Positions 29,977 through 39,002 of a DNA stretch of 64,000 nucleotides are shown in pieces (the first letter of the stretch is position 1; each line of letters opens with the position of its first letter). The position numbers were made by a program, and so were the translations under genes. The notes below the pieces were generated by a model. That model was not told the DNA's origin. It worked only from the letters and a program-made list of their open reading frames with translations, and did no database searches. The stretch is from Lentzea cavernae (GTDB lineage: Bacteria; Actinomycetota; Actinomycetes; Mycobacteriales; Pseudonocardiaceae), in assembly GCF_014653695.1 (NCBI RefSeq), contig NZ_BNAR01000003.1, positions 1 to 64,000 on the forward strand, read 5' to 3'.

Positions 29977-31101
29977 TCAGCCGGGAAGGCGAACGGGCAT
30001 GAGCAGGTACAGGTAGCCCGGCGCCACGTTCCCATCCTCGTCCACCGGCTTCAGCAATGCCGGTCGGCTGGGTGTGGTGAAGGACAAGTGGACTTTCTGC
30101 GTGCGGACGGCACCGAGTCCGTCGAGCAGGTAGCCCGGGTTGAACGCGATGGTGACCGCGTCGCCGGTGTACTCGACCGGGAGCTCCTCCTCGGCCGAAC
30201 CCTCGTCGTCGCCGCCGGCGGACAGGCGCAGGCCGCCGTCCACGAACTCGAGGCGCACCTGGGTGCCGCGCTCGGCGACGAGCGACACGCGCTTGATCGC
30301 CTGCTGCAGGGCGTCGATGTCGATGATCGCCGCGGCCGAGTGCTCGGAGGGCAGCAGCTGACGGTACTTCGGGAAGTCGGCGTCGAGCAGGCGGGTGGTG
30401 GTCCGCTTGCCGGAGCCGGACAGGCCGAGCAGTCCGTCGTTGGCCGCGAGCGACATCTCGACCTTGGCGCCGGACGAGCCGAGCGTCTTGGCCGCGTCGC
30501 CCAGGGTGCGCGCCGGGACGAGGACCGCGACCTCGCCGAGGGACGCGTCGGGCTCCCACGGGAACTCGCGCATCGCGAGGCGGAACCGGTCGGTGGCGAC
30601 GAGCGTCAGCTTGCCCTCGCCGATCTCGACGCGGACGCCGGTCAGCATCGGGAGCGTGTCGTCCTTGCCGGCCGCGACGGCGACCTGGCTGACGGCCTCA
30701 CCGAAGACCTCGCCGGGGAGCTCACCGATGAGCTGCGGCATCGACGGGAGCGCCGGGTAGTCCTCGACCGGCATCGTCGGGAGGCTGAACCTGGCGCTGC
30801 CGCAGCTGATCATCATGCGAGCGCCGTCGACCGCGATCTCGACGGGGTGGTTCGGGAGCGCCTTGGTGATGTCGGCGAGAAGACGCCCGGAGACCAGGGC
30901 GCGGCCGCCGTCCGCGATCGTCGCCGGGACACCGACCTGGGCCGAGACCTCGTAGTCGAACCCGGAGACCGTCAGCGAGTCGTCGGACTCCGCGTCGAGC
31001 AGCACGCCGCCCAGCACCGGAACCGGTGGACGGGACGGAAGGCTGCGAGCGACCCAGGCGACGGCGTCGGCCAGGCCGTCGCGTTCGACGCGGATCTTCA
31101 T
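29977..31101 (-). CDS. dnaN: DnaN: DNA polymerase III beta sliding clamp
   Basis: The 374-aa protein begins [30 protein letters not shown] and ends in [10 protein letters not shown], the standard clamp termini, with three repeated clamp folds between. ATG 31101 has AAAGGA 7 nt upstream. The clamp tethers polymerase III. Its promoter must lie inside the oriC gap. Confidence 0.98.
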   Translation of the reverse strand: MKIRVERDGLADAVAWVARSLPSRPPVPVLGGVLLDAESDDSLTVSGFDYEVSAQVGVPATIADGGRALVSGRLLADITKALPNHPVEIAVDGARMMISCGSARFSLPTMPVEDYPALPSMPQLIGELPGEVFGEAVSQVAVAAGKDDTLPMLTGVRVEIGEGKLTLVATDRFRLAMREFPWEPDASLGEVAVLVPARTLGDAAKTLGSSGAKVEMSLAANDGLLGLSGSGKRTTTRLLDADFPKYRQLLPSEHSAAAIIDIDALQQAIKRVSLVAERGTQVRLEFVDGGLRLSAGGDDEGSAEEELPVEYTGDAVTIAFNPGYLLDGLGAVRTQKVHLSFTTPSRPALLKPVDEDGNVAPGYLYLLMPVRLPG

Positions 31102-31398
31102 GAGGCGTCCTTTCCTCGACAGTCGACAAGCCCAACCACGACAACGTGCCAGTGGGGGTTAGGGAGCCTCGTCCCTCGGCAACCCGAGGTGCGGAGCAAC
31201 CACGTTAGAGCGTCCTGGCCCTTCCCGTCACTTCGGGGTTCGGGCACCGATCCCCGGGAACCATCCACCGCTGTTTTGCTTTTGAGTTCTTCCTAGAAGA
31301 GATCAAACAGCAGTAACAGTAAGGGTTGTGGATTGTGGGGACAGGCGTTAAACCTGCAGGTCAAGGTGTCACCCACCATGTGGACTAGCGGGGGATGG

Positions 31399-31874
31399 CA
31401 CCCGGGGACAGATCGGCGCACCCGGGGACAGCCAGTTGTGCACAGGTCTCGGTCCACAGATCGTCCACAGTTGTCCCCGGGTGCGTCCCCGGGTGCGGGC
31501 CAGTTGTACCCGGGTGTTCAACAGGCTTCTGTGGCCAGATCGTGGCCGGGGCCACAGACTTTTCCAGTTGTCCCCACCCCTTCGAGTGCCGGGGGCGAAC
31601 AGAAAGCTTCGCCGCGCGGCCGATCGGGCCTCGTCTACCCGGGTACGTGCGCGGCGCGTGGTGGTGATTGGAGCCGCACGTACTGATGCAGTCCCATCGC
31701 CTCGCACGAGTCGTCCCCGGGTGTCGGCCGTCGAGCCGCGACCGCGCGCCCGGGTGCTCCCCCTCCGTCCGGCCGTCCCGTCCCCGGGCGCCGGGGTCCG
31801 GCCGGGGGCACCGTCGTGGGCGGACGAAAAAGGGGCCCTCCGCGGTGGAGGACCCCTTCGTTGCTACCCGGGTG
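31399..31874. repeat. Ten-copy TGTCCCCGGGTG motif array in oriC
   Basis: A 12-bp motif centred on CCCGGG occurs ten times in 476 bp. Inverted: 31399-31410 and 31419-31430. Direct: 31472-31483, 31484-31495, 31505-31516, 31634-31645, 31712-31723, 31745-31756, 31779-31790 and 31863-31874. Three copies are exactly TGTCCCCGGGTG, counting orientation. Others vary at the first four positions (CGTCCC, TGTACC, GCTACC), while CCGGGTG is mostly kept. Several overlap DnaA-box-like TTGTCCCC. The last copy sits between the dnaA stop codon and its terminator. Confidence 0.85.
31827..31856 (-). terminator. dnaA terminator
   Basis: In the direction of dnaA transcription, GGGGTCCTCC pairs with GGAGGGCCCC (one G-U) around a 5-base loop and is followed by TTTTT. 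It is about 20 bp past the dnaA stop codon. Confidence 0.85.
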
Positions 31875-31876
31875 GA

Positions 31877-33481
31877 TCAGGGAGTGTGGCGGGCGCGCTG
31901 CTTGATGCGCGACGTCAGCTCCTGCACCTGGTCGTAGATGCGCCGGCGCTCGGCCATCTCCTTGCGGATCTTCTTGTCCGCGTGCATGACCGTCGTGTGG
32001 TCGCGGCCGCCGAACGTCTGGCCGATCTTCGGCAGCGACAGGTCCGTCAGCTCGCGGCACAGGTACATGGAGATCTGACGTGCCTGCGCAAGCGCTTTCG
32101 TCTTGCCGGGGCCGCACAGGTCGTCGATCGAGACCCCGAAGAACTCGGCGGTGACCGCCATGATCATCGGTGCGGTGATCTCCGGCGCGTGCGAGTCCGG
32201 GATGAGGTCGCGGAGCACGATCTCGGCGAGCTGGATGTCGACCGGCTGGCGGTTGAGCGACGCGAACGCCGTGACGCGGATGAGCGCGCCCTCGAGCTCG
32301 CGGATGTTGCGTTCTATGCGGGAGGCGATGAACTCCAGCACGTCCGCCGGGGCCGCGAGCCGGTCCTGGGCCGCCTTCTTGCGGAGGATCGCGATCCGCG
32401 TCTCCAGCTCCGGCGGCTGGATGTCCGTGATCAGGCCCCACTCGAACCGCGTGCGCAGGCGGTCCTCCAGCGTCTCCAGCCGCTTGGGCGGCCGGTCGCT
32501 CGACACCACGATCTGCTTGTTCGTGTTGTGGAGCGTGTTGAACGTGTGGAAGAACTCCTCCTGCGTGCCTTCCTTGCCCTCCAGGAACTGGATGTCGTCG
32601 ACGAGGAGCACGTCGATGTCCCGGTAGCGGCGCTGGAAGGCGACCTTGCGGTCGTCGCGCAGCGAGTTGATGAAGTCGTTGGTGAACTCCTCGGTCGACA
32701 CGTACCGCACGCGCATGCCGGGGAACAGGCGCTGGGCGTAGTGCCCGACGGCGTGCAGCAGGTGCGTCTTGCCGAGGCCGCTCTCACCCCAGATGAAGAG
32801 CGGGTTGTACGCACGGGCCGGAGCCTCGGCCACCGCGACGGCCGCGGCGTGCGCGAACCGGTTCGAGGCGCCGATGACGAACGTGTCGAAGTTGTACTTC
32901 TCGTTCAGCCTCGTCTGCGACGGCGACGGGTTCGCGGGCCGCGTGTACGGGAGGTTCGAGTTCGGTGTCGTGCCCACCGCCGCGTTCGCGGTGTTGAAGG
33001 TCGGCCAGATCTCGGTGACGGCGGCGAGCGCGTCGCCGGCCTCGTCGACCTCTTCTTCCGAGCCGTCCGGGTTCAGGCCCTCGTCCGTGATCACGGAGCC
33101 GGGCGTGTCGCCGACCGGGATCGCCGGGACGACCGGCGGCACGGGCTGGACCTGCGCGGCCTGCAGCGCGTGGACCGGGATCGGCGTGGTGGGCGGGCTC
33201 ACGACGGGACTCACCGGTTCCGGCGAGTCGACCTTCACCGCGAGGGAGACCGAGCGGCCCAGCCTGCGGGAGAGCGCCGCGGTGATCGGGTCGCGCAGTG
33301 CGCGTTCGATCGCTTCCTTCGCGAAGTCACTGGGAGCAGCGAGCAGTGCCGTTCCATCCAGCAAACCGATCGGACGGGTGACCCTCATCCACGCGCGCTG
33401 CTGGGGGGACAGGTGGCTGGTCGCCAGTTCCTGCACCACCTCGGCCCACACGAGACCAAGATCGACCTGCTGGTTCGACAC
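31877..33481 (-). CDS. dnaA: DnaA: chromosomal replication initiator
   Basis: 534 aa from GTG 33481 with GGGGAG upstream. Domain I (residues 1-80) is followed by a Pro/Glu-rich domain II linker. The AAA+ domain has Walker A GESGLGKT at 232-239 and Walker B with DD at 295-296. Domain IV carries the box-recognition signature [12 protein letters not shown]. It binds DnaA boxes and melts oriC. Three DnaA-box sequences lie just upstream, suggesting autoregulation. Confidence 0.98.
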   Translation of the reverse strand: MSNQQVDLGLVWAEVVQELATSHLSPQQRAWMRVTRPIGLLDGTALLAAPSDFAKEAIERALRDPITAALSRRLGRSVSLAVKVDSPEPVSPVVSPPTTPIPVHALQAAQVQPVPPVVPAIPVGDTPGSVITDEGLNPDGSEEEVDEAGDALAAVTEIWPTFNTANAAVGTTPNSNLPYTRPANPSPSQTRLNEKYNFDTFVIGASNRFAHAAAVAVAEAPARAYNPLFIWGESGLGKTHLLHAVGHYAQRLFPGMRVRYVSTEEFTNDFINSLRDDRKVAFQRRYRDIDVLLVDDIQFLEGKEGTQEEFFHTFNTLHNTNKQIVVSSDRPPKRLETLEDRLRTRFEWGLITDIQPPELETRIAILRKKAAQDRLAAPADVLEFIASRIERNIRELEGALIRVTAFASLNRQPVDIQLAEIVLRDLIPDSHAPEITAPMIMAVTAEFFGVSIDDLCGPGKTKALAQARQISMYLCRELTDLSLPKIGQTFGGRDHTTVMHADKKIRKEMAERRRIYDQVQELTSRIKQRARHTP

Positions 33482-33828
33482 CTCCGCGCTCCCCTCCCCT
33501 CCGCCGGAGCCAAAGACTCCACATGTGGACACGGAGAATAGAGGTATCCACAGAGTTATCCACAACTGTGCACTAAAAGGTGCGTTGTGTTGCCGGTCGG
33601 TGGCGGCTCCCACGCCAGCCCCGGCATGCGCGAAGGACGAACGGTAACAAGGCCCGGCACGCCTCACAAGACGTGGCCTCGGCCACCCCGATTTGGTCGC
33701 CGCACCCGGGCATGCGTACCCTCAGACGAGTCTCCCGCTTGCGACGGGCGCCTTTCGCGCGCCTACGTCCACTGCCGTCGGGGACAACCACAAGGCTTTG
33801 TCAGCAGTGAAGCACCGGGAGACCGACC
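33482..33828. promoter_or_regulatory. dnaA-rpmH divergent promoter region with DnaA boxes
   Basis: A 347-bp gap. TTATCCACA (33556-33564) is perfect, GTATCCACA (33544-33552) has one mismatch to it, and TGTGGACAC (33524-33532) is a one-mismatch box on minus. All lie within 85 bp upstream of dnaA. Nearer rpmH, CGTACCCTCAG (about 33715) could hold the rpmH -10. One more CCCGGG (33705) resembles the oriC array motif. Confidence 0.7.
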
Positions 33829-33972
33829 GTGAGCAAGGGTAAGCGCACCTTCCAGCCCAACAACCGCCGCCGCGCGAAGACGCACGGCTTCCGGCTGCGC
33901 ATGCGGACCCGTGCCGGCCGCGCCATTCTGGCCGCGCGCCGCAGCAAGGGCCGTGCCACTCTGTCCGCCTGA
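33829..33972 (+). CDS. rpmH: RpmH: 50S ribosomal protein L34
   Basis: The 47-aa basic protein begins [20 protein letters not shown] and ends GRATLSA, a textbook L34. It starts at GTG 33829 with GGGAGA upstream. It is divergent from dnaA and heads the rnpA-yidD-yidC-jag string. Confidence 0.97.
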   Translation: MSKGKRTFQPNNRRRAKTHGFRLRMRTRAGRAILAARRSKGRATLSA

Positions 33973-33998
33973 CAGCGGCTGGTAAGCGCAGCGTCGTC

Positions 33999-34340
33999 GT
34001 GCTCCCACCGGCCGCCCGGCTCACCCGCAGCCAGGACTTCGGCCTGGTGGTCCGCCGAGGCCGCCGCGCCGGACGACCCCGGTTGGTCGTCCACGTCTTG
34101 AAGCCCGACGTGCCCACCTTGGATTCGTCCAAGGTGGGCTTCGTCGTGAGCAAGGCAGTTGGCAACTCGGTGGTCCGCCACCGCGTCTACCGCCGCCTGC
34201 GCCACGTCGTGCGTCCCGCCTTGGCAGAGATGCCGCCGGGAACTCTCGTCGTGGTCAGGGCGTTGGCACCAGCAGCCGAGGCGTCGAGCTCCGAGCTCGC
34301 CGCCGATTTCTCCTCTGCCCTGCGCAAGGTGCTGCGATGA
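33999..34340 (+). CDS. rnpA: RnpA: ribonuclease P protein component
   Basis: The 113-aa basic protein starts at GTG 33999 ([14 protein letters not shown]) and has the RNR-like signature [19 protein letters not shown]. It binds the RNase P RNA for tRNA 5' processing. Its stop overlaps the yidD start (ATGA). Confidence 0.96.
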   Translation: MLPPAARLTRSQDFGLVVRRGRRAGRPRLVVHVLKPDVPTLDSSKVGFVVSKAVGNSVVRHRVYRRLRHVVRPALAEMPPGTLVVVRALAPAAEASSSELAADFSSALRKVLR

Positions 34341-34594
34341 CCACGTTGCCCGCGAAGGTCGCGCTGCTGCCGGTGCACTTCTACCGGAAGTTCATCTCGC
34401 CGCTGCTGCCACCGACCTGTCGCTTCTACCCCAGCTGCAGCGCATACGCGGTGGAGGCGTTGACCGTCCACGGTGCGTTGCGAGGAACCTGGCTGACCAT
34501 CCGCCGGTTGCTGCGCTGCGGACCCTGGCACCCTGGAGGCCTGGACCCCGTTCCGCCGAGGCGGCAGGTCCCCGACGTATCCACCGAGGAGTAG
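34337..34594 (+). CDS. yidD: YidD: membrane protein insertion efficiency factor
   Basis: The 85-aa protein has the family signature [20 protein letters not shown] and the conserved third Cys in [12 protein letters not shown]. It is a peripheral inner-face membrane protein that aids YidC. It is 4-nt coupled to rnpA, and the yidC ribosome-binding site lies across its stop. Confidence 0.96.
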   Translation: MTTLPAKVALLPVHFYRKFISPLLPPTCRFYPSCSAYAVEALTVHGALRGTWLTIRRLLRCGPWHPGGLDPVPPRRQVPDVSTEE

Positions 34595-34599
34595 CTCCC

Positions 34600-35634
34600 G
34601 TGCTCAACTTCATCTACTACCCGGTGTCCTTCATCTTGTGGTGTTGGCACTGGGTGTTCGGCAAGGTCTTCGGTGAGTCGAGCGGCTTCGCCTGGGCGCT
34701 GGCCGTCATCTTCCTGGTCTTCACGCTCCGCGCCATCCTCTTCAAGCCGTTCGTCGGCCAGGTGCGCTCCATGCGAAAGATGCAGGAGTTCGCGCCGGAG
34801 ATGCAGAAGCTCAAGAAGAAGTACCCGAACGACCGCCAGCGCCAGGCGCAGGAGATGCAGAAGCTGCAGTCCGAGCACGGCGTCAACCCGCTCGGCGGCT
34901 GCCTGCCGATGCTGGTGCAGATCCCGGTGTTCATCGGTCTGTTCCACGTGCTGCGCTCGTTCAAGCCCGGCTGGGGCGAGGTCTACTTCTTCGACAAGCA
35001 GGGCGTCGACTCGTTCGTCAACGCCAAGCTCTTCGGCACGAACCTCTCGACGTTCATCACCATGCCGGCCGACCAGCTCGCGACGTACGGCACCGAGCGC
35101 CTGAACGTCATCCTGCTGTCGGTGCCGCTGATGATCGTGGCGTCCATCGCGACCCACTTCACCGCGCGCCACTCGGTCGCCCGCCAGAACGCCGCGGCGC
35201 TCGACAACCCGCAGACCGCCATCATGAACAAGCTGACGCTCTGGATCTTCCCCCTGGGCGTCCTCGCCGGCGGCTTCTTCTTCCCGGTCGCGATCCTGCT
35301 GTACTGGCTGTCCAACAACGCGTGGACCCTCGGCCAGCAGCACTTCGTCTACAAGCGCATCGACGCCGAGGAGGAGGAGAAGAAGGCCACGGTCGTCGAG
35401 ACCCGCCAGGCCCTCGCTCCGAAGCCGGGCGCGAAGCCGGTCAACCCGAAGAAGCCCGCACCGGGAGCCAAGCCGGCCAACGGCGCCAAGCGCATGCCGA
35501 CCGCGGGCCCGTCCGGCGCGCCGAAGGCCCCTTCCACGGACGCTGCCGCCAACGGCAACTCCAACACCGAGATCCCCGGCCTGACCCCAGGCCGATCCAC
35601 CAGCAAGAAGCCGGGCAGCAAGAAGCGCCGCTGA
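34600..35634 (+). CDS. yidC: YidC: membrane protein insertase
   Basis: 344 aa from GTG 34600 with GAGGAG upstream. It is a Gram-positive/Oxa1-type insertase with five membrane segments. The cytoplasmic coiled hairpin contains MRKMQEFAPEMQKLKKKYP, and NPLGGCLPMLVQIPVFIGLF follows. A Lys/Pro-rich basic tail of about 80 residues could bind ribosomes. It inserts membrane proteins alone or with SecYEG. Confidence 0.96.
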   Translation: MLNFIYYPVSFILWCWHWVFGKVFGESSGFAWALAVIFLVFTLRAILFKPFVGQVRSMRKMQEFAPEMQKLKKKYPNDRQRQAQEMQKLQSEHGVNPLGGCLPMLVQIPVFIGLFHVLRSFKPGWGEVYFFDKQGVDSFVNAKLFGTNLSTFITMPADQLATYGTERLNVILLSVPLMIVASIATHFTARHSVARQNAAALDNPQTAIMNKLTLWIFPLGVLAGGFFFPVAILLYWLSNNAWTLGQQHFVYKRIDAEEEEKKATVVETRQALAPKPGAKPVNPKKPAPGAKPANGAKRMPTAGPSGAPKAPSTDAAANGNSNTEIPGLTPGRSTSKKPGSKKRR

Positions 35635-35664
35635 TTTCGGGCGTTGCCCCGGAGAGGAGACATC

Positions 35665-36234
35665 GTGTCGGAGACCTTGCAGGCGACCGACGACGTGGAG
35701 GCGTCGTCGGAGGCCGCAGCCGAGTCCGAGACCACGGCAGAGGCTGAGCCGCAGTCGCAGAGCAAGACCGAGGACCTGCTCGTCCAGGAAGGCGACATCG
35801 CGGGCGACTACCTCGAGCGCCTGCTCGACCTGCTCGACTACGACGGCGACATCGACCTGGACGTGGAGAGCGGCCGGGCCATCGTCAGCATCGACGGCGG
35901 CGAGGACCTCGCCAAGCTGGTGGGCCCCCGAGGCAACGTCCTCGAGTCGCTGCAGGAACTCACCCGCCTCGCAGTCCAGCAGGAAACGGGAGTCCGCTCC
36001 CGCCTCATGCTCGACATCGCCCAGTGGCGCGCGGGCCGCCGCGCCGAACTGGCGGAGATGGGCCGCACCACCGCAGAGAAGGTGGCCGCCTCGGGCGAGC
36101 GCGCCCGCCTGCACCCCATGACCCCGTTCGAGCGCAAGGTCGTCCACGACGCCGTCGCCTCGGTCGCCGGTGTGCACAGCGAGAGCGAGGGTGAGGAACC
36201 GCAGCGGCGGGTCATCATCTTCCCCAAGCCGTAA
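35665..36234 (+). CDS. jag: Jag/KhpB family KH-R3H RNA-binding protein
   Basis: 189 aa from GTG 35665 following GGAGAGGAG. An acidic disordered N-terminus (residues 1-40) precedes a KH domain with KLVGPRGNVLESLQELTRL and a C-terminal R3H domain with LHPMTPFERKVVHDAVA. KhpB/EloR proteins bind RNA and regulate cell elongation in Firmicutes. It is the last gene of the rpmH string. Confidence 0.93.
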   Translation: MSETLQATDDVEASSEAAAESETTAEAEPQSQSKTEDLLVQEGDIAGDYLERLLDLLDYDGDIDLDVESGRAIVSIDGGEDLAKLVGPRGNVLESLQELTRLAVQQETGVRSRLMLDIAQWRAGRRAELAEMGRTTAEKVAASGERARLHPMTPFERKVVHDAVASVAGVHSESEGEEPQRRVIIFPKP

Positions 36235-36252
36235 CCGGCACTGCTCCACCTC

Positions 36253-36286
36253 ACGGCCCCTGGTTCCCACCGGAACCAGGGGCCGT
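36253..36286 (+). terminator. Terminator of the rpmH-jag string
   Basis: A perfect 15-bp stem (ACGGCCCCTGGTTCC and its complement) closes a 4-base loop and is followed by TTTGCTG. Confidence 0.9.
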
Positions 36287-36719
36287 TTGCTGTGCGGGGC
36301 ACAGTGGGCTCTGCGGTGAGGGAAGGGGACACGGAGTGCGGGCGGGTTCAGAGACGAAGGAGGCGAAGAGAGGCGGCGCGGTGTTTCGGAGACGAGGACG
36401 TAGCTGAACGGGCGGTCCTGCCTGCGGCCACCAACCCGCTGCCGTCACCATCAACCCGCCACGCGCTCGCCACCGATCCCACTTGTCCGACCGCCCCGCT
36501 TAACGGACTGGTGCGTGCTTGCCCGTCGCCAGTCGCCCCGCTCAGCGCCTACCGCCAAGCCCTGCCGCCCGCCGCTCAAAGCCCGCCGTCCTCTACCCGC
36601 CTGCGGCCCTCCGCCCATCCGCTGCATCTCGCCACCGACCCGCGGCCCGCCGTGCGTCACCGCCGACCGTCCACCAGCCCGTCCCTTGCCGCAGCCCGCT
36701 CCCCCGCGACCCACTCGAC
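36287..36719. other. Gene-free, C-skewed intergenic stretch before parS
   Basis: From about 36410 to 36719 the plus strand is strongly cytosine-rich, with runs such as CCACCAACCC and CGCCCATCC and few purine runs. The first 100 bp are instead G-rich. Open frames exist on both strands but encode only Pro/Ala/Arg/Gly strings. The plus frame that stays open into rsmG has no family features. I see no gene. Confidence 0.6.
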
Positions 36720-36733
36720 GTTCCACGTGAAAC
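36720..36733. other. parS site 1
   Basis: GTTCCACGTGAAAC, one mismatch from the perfect GTTTCACGTGAAAC palindrome bound by ParB. It lies at the 3' end of the phosphatase-like gene. Confidence 0.85.
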
Positions 36734-36736
36734 CGA

Positions 36737-37246
36737 CTACCCCCGCGCCGCCCACCAAGCAGCCAGCCACTCCTTCTGCGCCTCCGTGTCCGGCACCGGA
36801 AACCCGCGAGCCGCCGAGATCAACCGCCACGCCTCCCCCGGCTCGACCCCCTCCATCCCCAACAGCAACCCGGCCAACAACGACGACCGCCCGATCCCCG
36901 CCCAGCAGTGGAACACCACATGAGCCCCACTCCGGTACAACGCGTGGAGCGGCTCAACGGCGGCCACCGCCAACGCCACATCAGGCACCGACTGGTCCGG
37001 GATCGGGAAGCAGACGTACCGCAGCCCGGCGGCCACCACCGCCCGCTCCTGATCCACGAGGTCGCATTCGACCCGTTCCTCGTCGGTCTGAGCGGACACC
37101 AGCACGTCCACGCCGAGCCGGCGCAACTCGGCCAGCTTCCCCTCCAGGAACCGCCCGCCGGCCGGGTGGGACATCGTCGAGACCTTGCCGGGACCGTTCC
37201 AGGCGACGGTGTGGAGAGGCGATTTCAACTTTCCCCCAAGTTTCAC
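36737..37246 (-). CDS. Dual-specificity/tyrosine phosphatase-like protein
   Basis: The protein is up to 169 aa. The CX5R signature HCWAGIGRSS is at residues 113-122 with nucleophile C114 and R120. The aspartate at D84 (PIPDQSVPD) is the likely general acid. This matches the cysteine-based phosphatase fold. GTG 37246 lies inside a parS site; TTG 37228, four bases after GGGGG, is the likelier start. It is an extra gene between jag and rsmG and is flanked by parS on both sides. The substrate is unknown. Confidence 0.82.
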   Translation of the reverse strand: MKLGGKLKSPLHTVAWNGPGKVSTMSHPAGGRFLEGKLAELRRLGVDVLVSAQTDEERVECDLVDQERAVVAAGLRYVCFPIPDQSVPDVALAVAAVEPLHALYRSGAHVVFHCWAGIGRSSLLAGLLLGMEGVEPGEAWRLISAARGFPVPDTEAQKEWLAAWWAARG

Positions 37247-37253
37247 GTGAAAC
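37240..37253. other. parS site 2 (perfect)
   Basis: GTTTCACGTGAAAC, a perfect 14-bp palindrome. It sits at the 5' end of the phosphatase-like gene and may affect its expression when ParB spreads. Confidence 0.93.
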
Positions 37254-37352
37254 GGCGCTCAGGATTTGGCGGAGCGCCGGGTCGATCCGTCATGATGGTG
37301 CCCTGGCATTCGCCAGCTTTTCCACCGGCCGCTCGAACGTCGCCGCCGCGTG

Positions 37353-37366
37353 GTTTCACGTGAAAC
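37353..37366. other. parS site 3 (perfect)
   Basis: GTTTCACGTGAAAC, perfect, 18 bp before the rsmG ATG. Confidence 0.93.
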
Positions 37367-37383
37367 GCTCACGGACGGAGAAC

Positions 37384-38031
37384 ATGGCCGGGGAGTTGCC
37401 CGACAACGCGAAGCTCGTCTTCGGGGAGCACGTTGATCGTGCCGCCGAGTTCGTCAGGCTCCTGGAGGAGCACGGCGTCGAGCGTGGACTCATCGGTCCC
37501 CGCGAGGTCGACAAGATTTGGGAACGGCACGTGCTCAACTCGGCGGTGATCGAGGAGCTGTTCCAGCAGAACGAGCGCGTCGTTGATGTGGGTTCCGGAG
37601 CTGGGTTGCCGGGGGTGCCGCTCGCGATCGCGCGGCCCGATCTGAGGATCACGCTTCTCGAGCCGATGGCGCGGCGCATCGCGTGGCTCGAGGAGGTCAA
37701 GGATCGGCTGGGCCTCGACAACGTGACGGTCCTCCGCGGGCGTGCGGAGGAAGGGCCGGTGCGCGCGCAGTTGAAGAACTGCGACGTGGCCACGGCACGG
37801 GCGGTGGCGCCGCTCGAGAAGCTGACGAAGTGGTGCCTGCCGCTTCTCAAGGGTGGCGGGCGGATGGTGGCGCTCAAGGGCGAGCGCGCGGTAGAAGAGC
37901 TTGAACGCGACGGTGCCGCGGTGGCCAAGGCCGGGGGCGCCAACCCCCGTGTCGTCGTCGTGGGAGCGGACGTACTTGAGGTGCCTACGACGGTGCTCAT
38001 CGTCGAGCGCCAGACGCGGAGGGAACGGTGA
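37384..38031 (+). CDS. rsmG: RsmG: 16S rRNA m7G527 methyltransferase
   Basis: 215 aa from ATG 37384 with GGAG upstream. The SAM-binding loop VVDVGSGAGLPG and the RsmG-type ERHVLNSAVI and TARAVAPLEKL segments are present. It methylates G527 (E. coli numbering) of 16S rRNA. Its stop overlaps parA by 4 nt (GTGA). Confidence 0.96.
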   Translation: MAGELPDNAKLVFGEHVDRAAEFVRLLEEHGVERGLIGPREVDKIWERHVLNSAVIEELFQQNERVVDVGSGAGLPGVPLAIARPDLRITLLEPMARRIAWLEEVKDRLGLDNVTVLRGRAEEGPVRAQLKNCDVATARAVAPLEKLTKWCLPLLKGGGRMVALKGERAVEELERDGAAVAKAGGANPRVVVVGADVLEVPTTVLIVERQTRRER

Positions 38032-39002
38032 GCGTGTACCCCGAGTTCCACGCGGCCGATGTTCCACGTGAAACGCAGCCCTCCAAACACAAAGCCAAGC
38101 CGACCAACAACGGAGATGACAGCGCCGTGGTGTGGACCCCGATTGCAGAAGAGGCGGCTCGTGCGGCAAGTGTGCTGCACCCCGACGAGTCACTGCTCCC
38201 CCGCCCGACCCATCGCCGGGTGATGACCGTCGCCAACCAGAAGGGTGGCGTCGGCAAGACCACGAGCACGGTGAACCTCGCCGCGGCGCTCGCGATCCAC
38301 GGGCTCAAGGTGCTCGTGATCGACCTCGACCCGCAGGGCAACGCCAGCACGGCGCTCTCCGTCGAGCACCGCAGCGGGACGCCGAGCGTCTACGAGGTGC
38401 TGCTCGGCGAGATCTCCATCGCCGAGGCGGCTCAGGTCAGCCCGACGTCGCCGAACCTCTTCTGCGTGCCCGCGACGATCGACCTCGCCGGCGCCGAGAT
38501 CGAGCTCGTCTCGATGGTGGCCCGTGAGTCGCGGCTCCAGGAGGCGCTCTCCCCCGAGGCGCTCGACCAGCTGCAGCCCGACTACGTCTTCATCGACTGC
38601 CCGCCGAGCCTCGGGCTGCTGACCGTCAACGCGATGGTCGCCGCCCAGGAGGTGCTGATCCCGATCCAGTGCGAGTACTACGCGCTGGAGGGACTGAGCC
38701 AGCTCATTCGCAACATCGAGCTCGTGCAGCAGCACCTCAACCCGGACCTCGCGATCTCCACGATCCTGCTCACGATGTACGACGGCCGCACGAAGCTCGC
38801 GGACCAGGTGACCAGTGAGGTGCGCGGCCACTTCGGCGACGTCGCCCTCAAGACCGTGATCCCGCGCAGCGTGAAGGTCTCGGAAGCGCCAGGATTCGGG
38901 CAGACGGTGCTGACGTACGACCCGGGTTCGCGCGGGTCGATGAGCTACCTCGACGCTGCCAAGGAGATCGCGATTCGCGGGGCCAAGAGGGAGGGCGCAT
39001 GA
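38028..39002 (+). CDS. parA: ParA: chromosome partitioning ATPase
   Basis: 324 aa from GTG 38028. A 62-residue extension with a parS-encoded DVPRETQ stretch precedes the ATPase core. The deviant Walker A is KGGVGKTT at 72-79, with [10 protein letters not shown] and FIDCPPSLG further on. It forms the dynamic nucleoid gradient or polar anchor for ParB-parS. The stop overlaps the parB ATG. Confidence 0.96.
   Translation: MSVYPEFHAADVPRETQPSKHKAKPTNNGDDSAVVWTPIAEEAARAASVLHPDESLLPRPTHRRVMTVANQKGGVGKTTSTVNLAAALAIHGLKVLVIDLDPQGNASTALSVEHRSGTPSVYEVLLGEISIAEAAQVSPTSPNLFCVPATIDLAGAEIELVSMVARESRLQEALSPEALDQLQPDYVFIDCPPSLGLLTVNAMVAAQEVLIPIQCEYYALEGLSQLIRNIELVQQHLNPDLAISTILLTMYDGRTKLADQVTSEVRGHFGDVALKTVIPRSVKVSEAPGFGQTVLTYDPGSRGSMSYLDAAKEIAIRGAKREGA
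38061..38074. other. parS site 4 (inside parA)
   Basis: GTTCCACGTGAAAC within the 5' coding part of parA, read in frame as Val-Pro-Arg-Glu-Thr. Confidence 0.88.

Larger units (their letters stand above)
31102..31876. other. oriC: dnaA-dnaN intergenic region
   Basis: A 775-bp non-coding gap between dnaA and dnaN, the usual actinobacterial origin. The dnaN side (31268-31327) is AT-richer and could be the unwinding element. The centre holds closely spaced DnaA-box variants: TTGTGCACA (31436), CGGTCCACA (31450), TCGTCCACA (31461), TTGTCCCCG (31471), TTGTACCCG (31504) and TTGTCCCCA (31568) on plus, plus TGGGGACAG (31336) on minus. I found no perfect TTGTCCACA here. A separate CCCGGG-centred motif runs through the dnaA-proximal half. 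Confidence 0.85.

Noticed and set aside
33482..33667. N-terminal extension of dnaA to 33667
   Set aside because: It would read through the DnaA boxes of the promoter; GTG 33481 gives the standard domain I start.
34426..36270. 614-codon minus-strand frame opposite yidC and jag
   Set aside because: Antisense artefact; composition is unlike protein and two known genes occupy plus.
36451..36726. 91-codon minus-strand frame before parS 1
   Set aside because: Gly/Arg-rich low-complexity product and no ribosome-binding site; it follows the local base skew.
36292..37383. N-terminal extension of rsmG back to 36292
   Set aside because: The extra 364 residues are Pro/Arg/Ser strings with no family similarity and cross two parS sites; ATG 37384 has the right length and a GGAG site.
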